DNA from: an uncultured Lachnospiraceae bacterium
GTDB lineage: Bacteria > Bacillota > Clostridia > Lachnospirales > Lachnospiraceae
Reading direction: 5' to 3'
Assembly: GCA_947384285.1 (NCBI GenBank)
Contig: CANDGI010000027.1
Coordinates: 1-38,475 of the forward strand
DNA length: 38,475 bases
Shown piece by piece: positions 18,563 through 25,875 of the stretch. Below the pieces are notes generated by a model. The model was not told the DNA's origin. It worked only from the letters and a program-made list of their open reading frames with translations, and searched no databases. The first letter of the stretch is position 1; every line of letters starts with the position of its first letter. A program made the translations under genes and the position numbers.

Positions 18563-19426
18563 TCATTGTGAAAATTTCCGCTCTTTTATTTTTTCCAGAA
18601 TTTCATAGGGAATATGAAGGTTTCCCCTTCCAGCGCCCAGGCGGATATGGGGCTTGTTTGTTCCGTGGAAATCAGAGCCGCCGCTGATGAGCAGGTCAAA
18701 TTCCTCGGAAAATTTCAGGAGATTTTTCTCATCCCCAGGTTCATTCATGGAATAGATGGCTTCTATGCCTGTAAGCCCGGCGTCTTTTAAATCTCTAAGG
18801 AAGAGCCGAAGCTTGTCATGGTTCATATGGCATAAAACCGGATGGGCAAAAAAAGCAAGGCCTTCCCCAGCCTGAATCAGGCGGATGGCTTCGAAGGGCG
18901 TGATTTTTTCCCTGGGGACATAGCATCTGCAGTTATCCCCCAGATACTTGCGGAACACGGTTTCCCGGTCTTTTACCATCCCATGCTCCACCAGGTATCT
19001 GGCAAAATGCGCCCTTGTGATGACGCTGTCCGGGTTCTCACGGGTAAGGGCTTCCATGGTAATGGCGAATCCTTCCTGTTGGAGGAGTAACGCCATTTTT
19101 TCATTCCGCATGTTCCGGCAGTCCACAAATTCCTGTACTTTTTTTGAAAAATCCGGCTGATCCGTGTTGATGTAATAGCCGAGGATGTGGATTTCCTTTC
19201 CATTGTAATCTGTGGACAGTTCAATGCCAGGAACCAGCTCTACCCCCAGTTCCTTTGCTATGGGCCTGGCTTTTTCGATTCCGCTTATGGCATCGTGGTC
19301 GGTGAGGGCGATGGCAGTAAGCCCGGTATCTTTTGCCAGCCCCATGAGTTCTTCCGGCGTTAAGGTTCCATCGGATTCTGTGGAATGGGTATGCAAATCA
19401 ATGATTTTCTCGGTAAAATAATTCAT
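18563..19426 (-). CDS. PHP-domain phosphoesterase (RNase AM / YciV-like)
   Basis: The only clear minus-strand gene, 287 residues. It has all PHP metal-binding motifs: DLHTHSTESDGTLTP at 10-24, ALTDHDAISGI, GIELST, a FAHPVLCH block and GSDFHG near the C-terminus. The closest group is the YciV/TrpH type, which hydrolyses 3',5'-nucleoside bisphosphates and short 5' RNA ends. The length (about 280) agrees with that family and not with histidinol phosphatase or DNA polymerase PHP domains. The ATG is preceded on the minus strand by GAGGAAGGA. It is transcribed away from infC, so the 440 bp between them hold divergent control regions. Confidence 0.88.
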   Translation of the reverse strand: MNYFTEKIIDLHTHSTESDGTLTPEELMGLAKDTGLTAIALTDHDAISGIEKARPIAKELGVELVPGIELSTDYNGKEIHILGYYINTDQPDFSKKVQEFVDCRNMRNEKMALLLQQEGFAITMEALTRENPDSVITRAHFARYLVEHGMVKDRETVFRKYLGDNCRCYVPREKITPFEAIRLIQAGEGLAFFAHPVLCHMNHDKLRLFLRDLKDAGLTGIEAIYSMNEPGDEKNLLKFSEEFDLLISGGSDFHGTNKPHIRLGAGRGNLHIPYEILEKIKERKFSQ

Positions 19427-19473
19427 AATATTCCTTCCTCATGTAAAATGTAATGTATGAAACGATTGCTCTA

Positions 19474-19507
19474 GGAATTGTTCAGAAAGTGATTTCTGAA
19501 CGGTTCC
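19474..19507 (+). repeat. 15-bp inverted repeat between PHP gene and infC leader
   Basis: GGAATTGTTCAGAAA (19474-19488) pairs along its whole length with 19493-19507 if two G-U pairs are allowed, leaving the loop GTGA. The pairing is complete only as + strand RNA; the other strand has A-C mismatches. No T-run follows, so it is not a classic terminator. It could be the end of a decayed element or an RNA structure. Confidence 0.6.
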
Positions 19508-19654
19508 TCAGAGCTAAAGATTGCGGTAATTGCTGCCGCGGGGGCAGCTGCCAAAGTAATAGTAACAGAAATCCGGAAATTTGAAAAGAAAAATAATTTA
19601 AAATTATGGGAAAAACACTTGACGGTGCTGCAAAAACATGGTAATCTAACATAG
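19493..19654 (+). pseudogene. Possible remnant of a small biotin-decarboxylase-type subunit
   Basis: An open stretch from a TGA to TAG 19652-19654 without a start codon reads SSELKIAVIAAAGAAAKVIV then TEIRKFEKKNNLKLWEK. The E-L-x-x-A-V-I-A-A-A run followed by an I-R-[KR] strand recalls the small gamma/delta subunits of sodium-pumping decarboxylases (OadG-like). The fragment is short, and the infC leader promoter lies inside it, so it is not a live gene. It is a weak family match by eye. Confidence 0.3.
19619..19647 (+). promoter_or_regulatory. Promoter of the infC-rpmI-rplT operon
   Basis: TTGACG (19619-19624), 17-bp spacer, TAATCT (19642-19647). The predicted start is near 19654, leaving a leader of about 210 nt before infC. 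Confidence 0.65.
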
Positions 19655-19867
19655 TTGTAAGAAAAGAAAGCAGAGTATCCACTCTCACCGTAGCACAATT
19701 GGGTGACTAATGGTTCATATTTGAAGAGATTCATTTTCCGGATGGAGTATGGGATTGTATTGCATACAGTTTTTGCAGGTTTCGGGGAGGAATGGTTTGA
19801 TTCAATGTAAGTGGATAGTCTATCTATTCACTTTTTTTGTGAAATTAATTTTTGGAGGTGCACGACC
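19654..19867 (+). promoter_or_regulatory. infC leader RNA (L20-type attenuation leader)
   Basis: The roughly 210-nt leader has an AGAGT/ACTCT hairpin (19672-19685), a TCACC/GGTGA helix (19685-19689 with 19702-19706) and a terminator at 19810-19838. This is the layout of Firmicute infC leaders, in which ribosomal protein L20 represses its own operon by favouring the terminator. The operon downstream does contain rplT. The exact L20 site is not deduced. Confidence 0.6.
19810..19838 (+). terminator. Attenuator terminator before infC
   Basis: The 9-bp stem AGTGGATAG/CTATTCACT (one G-U pair) is followed by seven T. It sits 16 bases before the infC ribosome binding site, so the operon is expressed only by readthrough. 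Confidence 0.8.
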
Positions 19868-20374
19868 ATTAGCGAGTTAATGATTAATGAACAAATCAAA
19901 GACAGGGAAGTCCGTCTCATCGGAGAAGGCGGAGAACAGCTTGGCATCATGCCGGTAAGGGAAGCAATGAAGATTGCCCAGGAAGCGGAGCTTGACCTGG
20001 TAAAGATAGCCCCGACAGCCAAGCCGCCTGTATGTAAGATTATTGATTATGGAAAGTACAAGTATGAGCTTGTAAGAAAAGAAAAAGAAGCCAAGAAAAA
20101 ACAAAAAACTGTTGAAATCAAAGAGATCCGTTTGTCACCGAATATTGATACAAATGATTTGAACACAAAAATTAATGCAGCAAAGAAATTTATTTCAAAA
20201 GGCAATAAGGTAAAAATCACTCTGCGTTTCCGCGGAAGGGAAATGGCGCATATGCAGAGCAGTAAACATATCCTGGATGATTTTGCAGAGCAGTTAGCAG
20301 ATATTGCTACTGTGGAGAAGGCTCCCAAGCTGGAAGGCCGGAGCATCAGCATTGTGCTGACGGAAAAGAAATAA
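19868..20374 (+). CDS. infC: Translation initiation factor IF-3 (ATT start)
   Basis: IF-3 binds the 30S subunit, prevents subunit joining and checks the start codon. The 168 residues begin [20 protein letters not shown], the usual IF-3 N-terminus, then [12 protein letters not shown] and a C-terminal domain with [11 protein letters not shown]. The start is taken as ATT 19868-19870, 7 bases after GGAGGTG. An in-frame ATG at 19811 lies inside the attenuator stem, so it is not the start. Rare ATT/AUU starts are a known feature of infC: IF-3 rejects the codon, so excess IF-3 lowers its own synthesis. It is the first gene of infC-rpmI-rplT. Confidence 0.95.
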   Translation: MSELMINEQIKDREVRLIGEGGEQLGIMPVREAMKIAQEAELDLVKIAPTAKPPVCKIIDYGKYKYELVRKEKEAKKKQKTVEIKEIRLSPNIDTNDLNTKINAAKKFISKGNKVKITLRFRGREMAHMQSSKHILDDFAEQLADIATVEKAPKLEGRSISIVLTEKK

Positions 20375-20402
20375 CGAACTGGATGTTAAGGAGGAACGAA
20401 AA

Positions 20403-20600
20403 ATGCCAAAAATGAAAACAAGCAGATCAGCAGCAAAACGTTTTAAGAAAACAGGTACTGGGAAGTTAAGAAGAAATAAAGCTTATAAAAGCCATATTTT
20501 AACAAAGAAATCTCCTAAGAGAAAGAGAAACCTTAGGAAGCCTGCAATTACTGATGCTACAAATGTTAAGAACATGAAGAAAATTTTACCGTATTTGTAA
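20403..20600 (+). CDS. rpmI: 50S ribosomal protein L35
   Basis: A 65-residue very basic protein beginning [20 protein letters not shown] and containing the typical [19 protein letters not shown], the normal full length for L35. GGAGGAACG precedes ATG 20403. It sits between infC and rplT as in nearly all Firmicutes. Confidence 0.97.
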   Translation: MPKMKTSRSAAKRFKKTGTGKLRRNKAYKSHILTKKSPKRKRNLRKPAITDATNVKNMKKILPYL

Positions 20601-20624
20601 GAATGAGTTGAGGAGGAAAAAATC

Positions 20625-20981
20625 ATGGCAAGAATTAAAGGCGGATTAAACGCCAGAAAAAGACATAATAGAGTATTGAAGCTGGCAAAAGGATACAGAG
20701 GAGCGCGTTCCAAACAGTACCGTGTGGCAAAACAGTCTGTAATGCGGGCATTGGCAAGCTCTTATAAGGGAAGAAAAGAAAGAAAGAGACAGTTCCGCCG
20801 TCTCTGGATTGCAAGAATCAATGCTGCAGCAAGAATCAACGGCATTTCTTACAGCCAGTTTATGCATGGATTAAAGCTGGCAGGCGTAGAGGTAAACCGG
20901 AAGATGCTGGCAGAATTGGCAGTCAACGACGCAGAAGGCTTTGCAGAATTGGCTGAATTGGCAAAAAGCAAGGTGAATTAA
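20625..20981 (+). CDS. rplT: 50S ribosomal protein L20
   Basis: A 118-residue basic rRNA-binding protein beginning [20 protein letters not shown]. It contains [20 protein letters not shown] and [20 protein letters not shown], full length. L20 is essential for early 50S assembly and is the repressor of this operon in Bacillus, acting on the infC leader, which here carries a terminator (19810). The ribosome binding site is GAGGAGG. No convincing terminator follows, only a GCAGCC/GGCTGC helix near 21051-21072. Confidence 0.97.
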   Translation: MARIKGGLNARKRHNRVLKLAKGYRGARSKQYRVAKQSVMRALASSYKGRKERKRQFRRLWIARINAAARINGISYSQFMHGLKLAGVEVNRKMLAELAVNDAEGFAELAELAKSKVN

Positions 20982-21106
20982 CAGGCAGCTTGAAATGGAC
21001 AACCATTCTTTGGCTTTTCGCAGAGGAAGGCAGATCCATTCTCTTTTCTCTGCAGCCTGGATTTCATGGCTGCTGTAGTGGATTGGATACAAGCAAGAAT
21101 ACATGC

Positions 21107-21135
21107 TTTACAAGTGTAATGAGCTATGCTATAAT
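21107..21135 (+). promoter_or_regulatory. rpsO promoter
   Basis: TTTACA (21107-21112), 17-bp spacer, TATAAT (21130-21135). The predicted start is about 21142, giving a leader of about 130 nt. Confidence 0.75.
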
Positions 21136-21247
21136 AGCAAGCGGTGAACAGATGGAAGCTTTTACAGATGTTCTTAAGTTTATGAGACAGCCCGTATTCA
21201 GTAACAGGATAACTCCGACCGTTGCTTAATATCTCATAATTTGGGCG

Positions 21248-21276
21248 ATAATAATCATTGAGGAGGTTATCATTAT
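21248..21276 (+). promoter_or_regulatory. Hairpin enclosing the rpsO ribosome binding site
   Basis: ATAATAAT (21248-21255) can pair with ATCATTAT (21269-21276, touching the ATG) with one mismatch, leaving GAGGAGG in the loop. S15 is autoregulated at translation in several bacteria, so this could be part of the S15 site. The stem is AT-rich and weak. Confidence 0.4.
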
Positions 21277-21541
21277 GATAGCAAAAGAAAAGAAACAGGC
21301 AATTATTGCAGAATATGCAAGGACACCGGGGGATACAGGTTCACCGGAGGTTCAGGTTGCAATCCTGACAGCAAGGATTCAGGAATTAACAGAGCATTTA
21401 AAGGTGAATCCCAAAGATCATCATTCCAGACGCGGACTTTTGAAAATGGTAGGCCAGAGACGCGGAATGCTTAAATACCTGAAGAAAGTAGATATTGAAA
21501 GATATCGCAGCTTAATTGAACGTTTAGGAATCAGAAAGTAA
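21275..21541 (+). CDS. rpsO: 30S ribosomal protein S15
   Basis: An 88-residue protein with the S15 signature [20 protein letters not shown] and [20 protein letters not shown], full length. It binds 16S rRNA at the three-way junction and leads assembly of the platform. GAGGAGG stands 8 bases before ATG 21275. It has its own promoter and terminator, so it is probably monocistronic, with pnp next as in many bacteria. Confidence 0.97.
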   Translation: MIAKEKKQAIIAEYARTPGDTGSPEVQVAILTARIQELTEHLKVNPKDHHSRRGLLKMVGQRRGMLKYLKKVDIERYRSLIERLGIRK

Positions 21542-21552
21542 TTCCTTTCTCT

Positions 21553-21580
21553 GAAATAGAGCGGTTTTCCGCTCTATTTC
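21553..21580 (+). terminator. rpsO terminator
   Basis: A perfect 12-bp stem GAAATAGAGCGG / CCGCTCTATTTC with loop TTTT, followed by TTAATCTT. Confidence 0.8.
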
Positions 21581-21695
21581 TTAATCTTATAGGAAAGGCC
21601 ATAGTATGCCAGGCGGCGTCAGCGTGTGCAATCCTTTTAAGATTGAAGGCAAAGAGGTTAAAACGGGCAGTCCCGCTTTGGTTTGTCAGGAAAAA

Positions 21696-21770
21696 GCAGA
21701 AGAAGGTTCCGAGACCACTGAGCTGCATATAATTTTTTGTATATAGCTCAGTAGTTTCGGTGTCTTCTGC
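21696..21770 (+). promoter_or_regulatory. Long hairpin in the pnp leader
   Basis: Four consecutive paired blocks: GCAGAAGA (21696-21703) with 21763-21770, CCGA with 21757-21760, ACTGAGCT (21717-21724) with 21745-21752, and ATATA with 21740-21744. Small internal loops separate them. The fold ends 25 nt before the pnp start. In enterobacteria a 5' hairpin cut by RNase III mediates pnp autoregulation; a similar role here is inference. Confidence 0.65.
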
Positions 21771-21795
21771 AATCATGAGTAGAAGGAGAGAAAAT

Positions 21796-23886
21796 ATGTT
21801 TAAACAATTTACAATGGAATTAGCAGGAAAAACACTGTGCGTGGATATCGGAAGAGTCGCAGCCCAGGCAAACGGGGCGGCATTTATGCATTACGGCGAC
21901 ACCGTTGTGTTATGTACTGCAACAGCATCAGAAAAACCCAGGGAGGGAATTGATTTCTTCCCCTTAAGCGTGGAATATGAAGAAAAATTATATTCTGTCG
22001 GCAAGATTCCGGGAGGCTTCAACAAACGGGAAGGGAAGGCGTCTGAAAATGCAATTTTAACCTCCCGCGTCATTGACCGTCCCATGCGCCCCTTGTTTCC
22101 AAAGGATTACCGGAATGACGTAACCCTGAATAACCTGGTGATGAGCGTAGATCCTCAGTGCCGGCCGGAGCTGGTTGCAATGCTGGGTTCCGCAATTGCA
22201 ACCAGTATTTCAGACATTCCCTTTGCAGGTCCTTGCGCAACCACGCAGGTAGGGATGATAGACGGGGAATTCGTGATTAACCCTTCCCAGGAGCAGTGGA
22301 AAAACGGGGATTTAAACCTGACTGTGGCATCCACCAGTGAAAAGGTTATCATGATTGAGGCAGGCGCCAACGAGATTCCAGAAGAAAAAATGATTGAGGC
22401 CATTTATAAGGCTCATGAAATCAATCAGTCAATCATCGCATTTATCAATGAAATCGCAGCGGAGGTTGGAAAACCAAAGCATACCTATACAAGCTGCGCG
22501 GTACCGGAGGAGTTGTTTGCCGCTATCAAGGAATTGGTGCCGCCGGAAAAGATGGAAGAGGCTGTTTTTACCGATGTAAAGCAGGTGCGTGAAGAAAATA
22601 TCCGCAGGATTACAGAGCAGTTAGAGGAAGCATTTGCAGAAAAGGAAGAGTGGCTGGAGGTATTGGGTGAGGCAATTTACCAGTATCAGAAAAAGACCGT
22701 CCGCAAAATGATTTTAAAAGACCACAAAAGGCCGGATGGACGTGCCATCGACCAGATCCGCCCGTTGGCAGCTGAGATAGATTTGATTCCCAGGGTTCAT
22801 GGTTCCGCAATGTTCACCCGGGGGCAGACCCAGATTTGCGATGTGGTAACCCTGGCGCCTTTGTCCGAGGTTCAGCGCATTGACGGGCTGGATGAAAATG
22901 AAGTAAATAAGCGTTATATGCATCATTATAATTTCCCCTCATATTCCGTAGGGGAGACAAAGCCAAGCAGAGGGCCGGGACGCCGGGAAATCGGCCATGG
23001 CGCCCTGGCAGAGCGGGCGTTGATTCCCGTATTGCCTGCCGAAGAGGAATTCCCCTATGCCATCCGCGCCGTATCAGAGACCTTTGAGTCCAACGGTTCT
23101 ACCTCTATGGCATCCACCTGCGCATCCTGCATGGCATTGATGGCGGCAGGCGTTCCCATCAAAAAGATGGTAGCCGGAATCTCCTGCGGCTTGGTGACAG
23201 GGGATACGGACGATGACTATATTGTGCTGACAGATATCCAGGGATTGGAGGACTTTTTCGGTGACATGGACTTTAAGGTGACAGGAACCCATGAAGGGAT
23301 TACTGCAATCCAGATGGATATTAAGATTCATGGATTGACCAGGCCAATTGTAGAAGAAGCCATCAGAAGGACAAGGGAAGCAAGGCTTTACATTATGGAT
23401 GAGGTAATGTCCAAAGCCATTTCCAAGCCCAGGGATGAGGTAGGGGAATATGCACCTAAGATTGTCCAGATTCAGATTGACCCGGCGAAAATCGGCGATG
23501 TGGTGGGCCAGAGAGGAAAGACCATCAACGCCATTATTGAACAGACCGGGGTAAAGATTGACATTAGCGATGAAGGGGCTGTATCTGTCTGCGGCACGGA
23601 CCGGGCAATGATGGATAAAGCGGTAAAAATGATAGAGATTATCACCACAGACTTTGAAGCCGGACAGATTTTTACAGGCAAAGTCATCAGTATCAAGGAA
23701 TTTGGCGCATTTTTAGAGTTTGCGCCGGGAAAAGAAGGGATGGTCCACATTTCCAAGATTTCCAGGGAAAGGATTAACCGGGTAGAAGACGTCCTGACAC
23801 TGGGAGATATGGTGAAGGTAGTCTGCCTTGGAAAAGACAAGATGGGAAGAATCAGCTTCTCCATTAAGGATGTTCCAAAAAAATAG
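21796..23886 (+). CDS. pnp: Polyribonucleotide nucleotidyltransferase (PNPase)
   Basis: PNPase degrades RNA 3' to 5' with phosphate and is a core mRNA-turnover enzyme. The 696 residues carry the full trimer-forming protein: RNase PH domain 1 (from MFKQFTMELAGKTL, then VSVEYEEKLYSVG-like KIPGGFNKREGKAS), a helical linker, and RNase PH domain 2 (HGSAMFTRGQTQ, GRREIGHGALAERAL). Next are a KH domain (IGDVVGQRGKTINAIIEQTG) and an S1 domain (GKVISIKEFGAFLEF). ATG 21796 follows AGAAGGAGAG; the twelve upstream in-frame codons overlap the leader hairpin and are not used. Its own leader fold and a terminator at 23905 frame it as a single-gene unit. Confidence 0.97.
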   Translation: MFKQFTMELAGKTLCVDIGRVAAQANGAAFMHYGDTVVLCTATASEKPREGIDFFPLSVEYEEKLYSVGKIPGGFNKREGKASENAILTSRVIDRPMRPLFPKDYRNDVTLNNLVMSVDPQCRPELVAMLGSAIATSISDIPFAGPCATTQVGMIDGEFVINPSQEQWKNGDLNLTVASTSEKVIMIEAGANEIPEEKMIEAIYKAHEINQSIIAFINEIAAEVGKPKHTYTSCAVPEELFAAIKELVPPEKMEEAVFTDVKQVREENIRRITEQLEEAFAEKEEWLEVLGEAIYQYQKKTVRKMILKDHKRPDGRAIDQIRPLAAEIDLIPRVHGSAMFTRGQTQICDVVTLAPLSEVQRIDGLDENEVNKRYMHHYNFPSYSVGETKPSRGPGRREIGHGALAERALIPVLPAEEEFPYAIRAVSETFESNGSTSMASTCASCMALMAAGVPIKKMVAGISCGLVTGDTDDDYIVLTDIQGLEDFFGDMDFKVTGTHEGITAIQMDIKIHGLTRPIVEEAIRRTREARLYIMDEVMSKAISKPRDEVGEYAPKIVQIQIDPAKIGDVVGQRGKTINAIIEQTGVKIDISDEGAVSVCGTDRAMMDKAVKMIEIITTDFEAGQIFTGKVISIKEFGAFLEFAPGKEGMVHISKISRERINRVEDVLTLGDMVKVVCLGKDKMGRISFSIKDVPKK

Positions 23887-23904
23887 AACAGGAATTTTCG
23901 GAAG

Positions 23905-23946
23905 TACAGCCATTTTTGCAGTAACAGGAAAAATGGCTGTATTTTC
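23905..23946 (+). terminator. pnp terminator
   Basis: A 13-bp stem (TACAGCCATTTTT, 23905-23917, with 23929-23941) followed by TTTTCTT. Confidence 0.85.
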
Positions 23947-23971
23947 TTACACAGGATGGTGTGATGCAAGT

Positions 23972-24634
23972 ATGAGCCATATTTTAATTATTGAGGATGA
24001 TATGCATATTGGAAATATGCTGGAAGAAGCGCTGAAAAAGGAAGGATATGAAATTTCACGGGCTTATTCTGGGACGGAAGCTTTATTGGCGCTGCCAGGG
24101 ATAAAGCCAGACCTTGTACTGCTGGATTTAATGCTGCCGGGGGTAAAGGGCGAGGAGGTGCTTCCACGGATAAAGGACATTCCGGTCATTGTAATAAGCG
24201 CAAAAACGGACGTTGACGATAAGGTGAGGCTGCTGCTTGAAGGCGCGGATGATTACCTGGCAAAGCCATTCCACTTGAAGGAGCTGTCCGCCCGGATTGC
24301 CGTACAGCTGCGCAATGCCAAGGCCCCTTTGGCTGGCGTGGTTCTGAGATTTGATGGAATTACCCTTGATACAGATACCCATACTGTAACGGCTGGGACG
24401 GCAGAGATAAGGCTGACCCCTACAGAATATGCCATTTTGAAGCTGCTGATGCAGAATCCTGCCCAGGTGATGCCGAAATCCCGGATACTGGAGCGCATCA
24501 GCGAGGATACCCCGGACTGCACCGAAAGCTCCCTGAAAATGCATATCAGCAATTTGAGGAAAAAGCTTCGGCTGGGGAGTGGGAAGGATTATATAGAGGC
24601 GGTTTGGGGCATTGGGTTTAAATTGCGAGGTTAG
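23972..24634 (+). CDS. OmpR-family response regulator
   Basis: 220 residues. A receiver domain starts with MSHILIIEDDMHIGN (acidic pair at 9-10), with phospho-acceptor Asp52 in LVLLDLMLPG and Lys in the LAKPFHLKEL motif. A winged-helix DNA-binding domain of the OmpR/PhoB type follows (LTPTEYAILKLLMQNP, LRKKLRLG, VWGIGFKLRG). The start is chosen at ATG 23972, where the receiver begins. The frame is open back into pnp, but those codons contain the pnp terminator. The ribosome binding site is weak (AGGATGG). It probably controls the ABC genes downstream and pairs with the kinase at 26817. The order RR, ABC, permease, HK resembles envelope-stress or peptide-resistance modules. Confidence 0.9.
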   Translation: MSHILIIEDDMHIGNMLEEALKKEGYEISRAYSGTEALLALPGIKPDLVLLDLMLPGVKGEEVLPRIKDIPVIVISAKTDVDDKVRLLLEGADDYLAKPFHLKELSARIAVQLRNAKAPLAGVVLRFDGITLDTDTHTVTAGTAEIRLTPTEYAILKLLMQNPAQVMPKSRILERISEDTPDCTESSLKMHISNLRKKLRLGSGKDYIEAVWGIGFKLRG

Positions 24635-24671
24635 TGCTGCAGAGAACTTTTATATTCGGGGTACGGAGGCC

Positions 24672-24723
24672 AAGGCAGGATAGCCCTTTGCCACGCAAAC
24701 CAGGCAAAGGGCTATCCTGCCTT
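24672..24723 (+). terminator. Strong hairpin terminator after the response regulator
   Basis: A perfect 21-bp stem (24672-24692 with 24703-24723), GC-rich, ending in CCTTTCCT. It separates the regulator transcript from the ABC genes, which therefore need their own promoter. Confidence 0.75.
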
Positions 24724-24784
24724 TCCTGTGTATCGAAATATGCGATCTAAGGGATTTTGGGCTGGACAACAGGCGAAAATAAAT

Positions 24785-24831
24785 CTTTACCATTTCTTTA
24801 TCAATCTCTTTACCAATTCCTTTACCACTGT
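24785..24831 (+). repeat. Four direct repeats CTTTACCA at 11-12-bp spacing, putative regulator site
   Basis: CTTTACCA begins at 24785, 24808 and 24820 and CTTTATCA at 24796, giving intervals of 11, 12 and 12 bp, about one helical turn. OmpR/PhoB-type regulators bind such direct repeats. The array ends just upstream of the likely -10 region for the ABC genes and could be the target of the regulator at 23972. Confidence 0.5.
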
Positions 24832-24861
24832 TTGATAGAATATCAGAGAGTAAAATATTTT
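24832..24861 (+). promoter_or_regulatory. Possible promoter of the ABC genes
   Basis: TTGATA (24832-24837) with TATTTT (24856-24861) at 18 bp, or TAAAAT (24851-24856) at a short 13 bp. Poor -10 or spacing fits an activator-dependent promoter behind the direct repeats. Confidence 0.35.
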
Positions 24862-24960
24862 GATGTACAGGAAGGGCGCTCCTGCATTTCCGTCCGTATC
24901 CCGAAAAATAAAAATTACTCTTGCATTATATCCATATATTTTGGAAAGGAGATTCATTTC

Positions 24961-25875
24961 ATGGATTACATCTTAAGAACAACCGCCTTAAACAAACACT
25001 ACAAAGGATGCAAAGCATTACACGGCCTGTCAATGAATATTCCCAAAGGCTCAATCTACGGCTTCATCGGGAAAAACGGTGCTGGCAAAACCACATTAAT
25101 CCGGTTAATCTGCGGGCTGCAGGAGCCTACATCCGGGGAATACACCCTGTACGGCAGGAAAAACACCGACAAAGAAATCGGAAAATCCCGCAGAAGAATG
25201 GGGGCAGTGGTGGAAACCCCATCCATCTACCTTGATATGACAGCAGAAGATAACTTAAAGCAGCAATACCGCATCCTTGGGCTCCCATCCTTTGAGGGGC
25301 TTGTGGATATTCTAAAGCTGGTAGGCCTGGAGGATACCGGGAAAAAGAAAGCAAAACATTTCTCCCTTGGGATGCGCCAGAGGCTGGGCATTGGAATAGC
25401 TCTTGTGGGAAGCCCGGATTTTTTGGTTTTGGATGAGCCTGTCAACGGCCTTGACCCCCAAGGCATCATTGAAATGCGGGAATTGATTTCAAACCTTAAC
25501 CGTAAGCAGCAGATTACGGTTCTGGTATCCAGCCATATCCTGGATGAACTGGCAAAGTTCGCAACCCATTACGGCTTTATTGATCAGGGCAGGATGGTCC
25601 GGGAAATGAGTGCGGAGGAATTGAATGAAGCCTGCAGGAAATGTATCCATGTAGAAGTGAGCGATACGAAAATCCTTGCCCATGTGCTGGATGGAATGGA
25701 GCTTGAATATAAAATCCTCTCAGGCCGGGATGCTGATATCTATGCAAATGTAAACGTTTCAAGACTTGCGCTGGCTCTTGCAGAATACGGCTGTGAAGTA
25801 TTTTCCATGCAGGAACGCGGGGAAAGCCTGGAGAGTTATTATGTCAATCTGATTGGGGGTGCAAAGAATGAATAG
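24961..25875 (+). CDS. ABC transporter ATP-binding protein
   Basis: A 304-residue cytoplasmic ATPase. Walker A is GKNGAGKTT at 37-45, the signature motif is FSLGMRQRLGIG and Walker B is FLVLDEPVNGLDPQG, with the switch His in VSSHILDEL. The sequence belongs to the DrrA/BcrA-like group that pairs with ABC-2 permeases for export or self-resistance to peptides. The C-terminal 85 residues form a regulatory extension. ATG 24961 follows GGAAAGGAGA; the open frame upstream includes the repeat array and is not coding. The last eight bases overlap the permease start. Confidence 0.92.
   Translation: MDYILRTTALNKHYKGCKALHGLSMNIPKGSIYGFIGKNGAGKTTLIRLICGLQEPTSGEYTLYGRKNTDKEIGKSRRRMGAVVETPSIYLDMTAEDNLKQQYRILGLPSFEGLVDILKLVGLEDTGKKKAKHFSLGMRQRLGIGIALVGSPDFLVLDEPVNGLDPQGIIEMRELISNLNRKQQITVLVSSHILDELAKFATHYGFIDQGRMVREMSAEELNEACRKCIHVEVSDTKILAHVLDGMELEYKILSGRDADIYANVNVSRLALALAEYGCEVFSMQERGESLESYYVNLIGGAKNE

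Noticed and set aside
20990-21229. 79-codon frame between rplT and rpsO
   Set aside because: It spans the rpsO promoter and leader, has no ribosome binding site and no family resemblance.
24757-24960. N-terminal extension of the ABC ATPase
   Set aside because: The upstream codons overlap the direct repeats and promoter region, while the ATG at 24961 has a proper ribosome binding site and begins the conserved fold.
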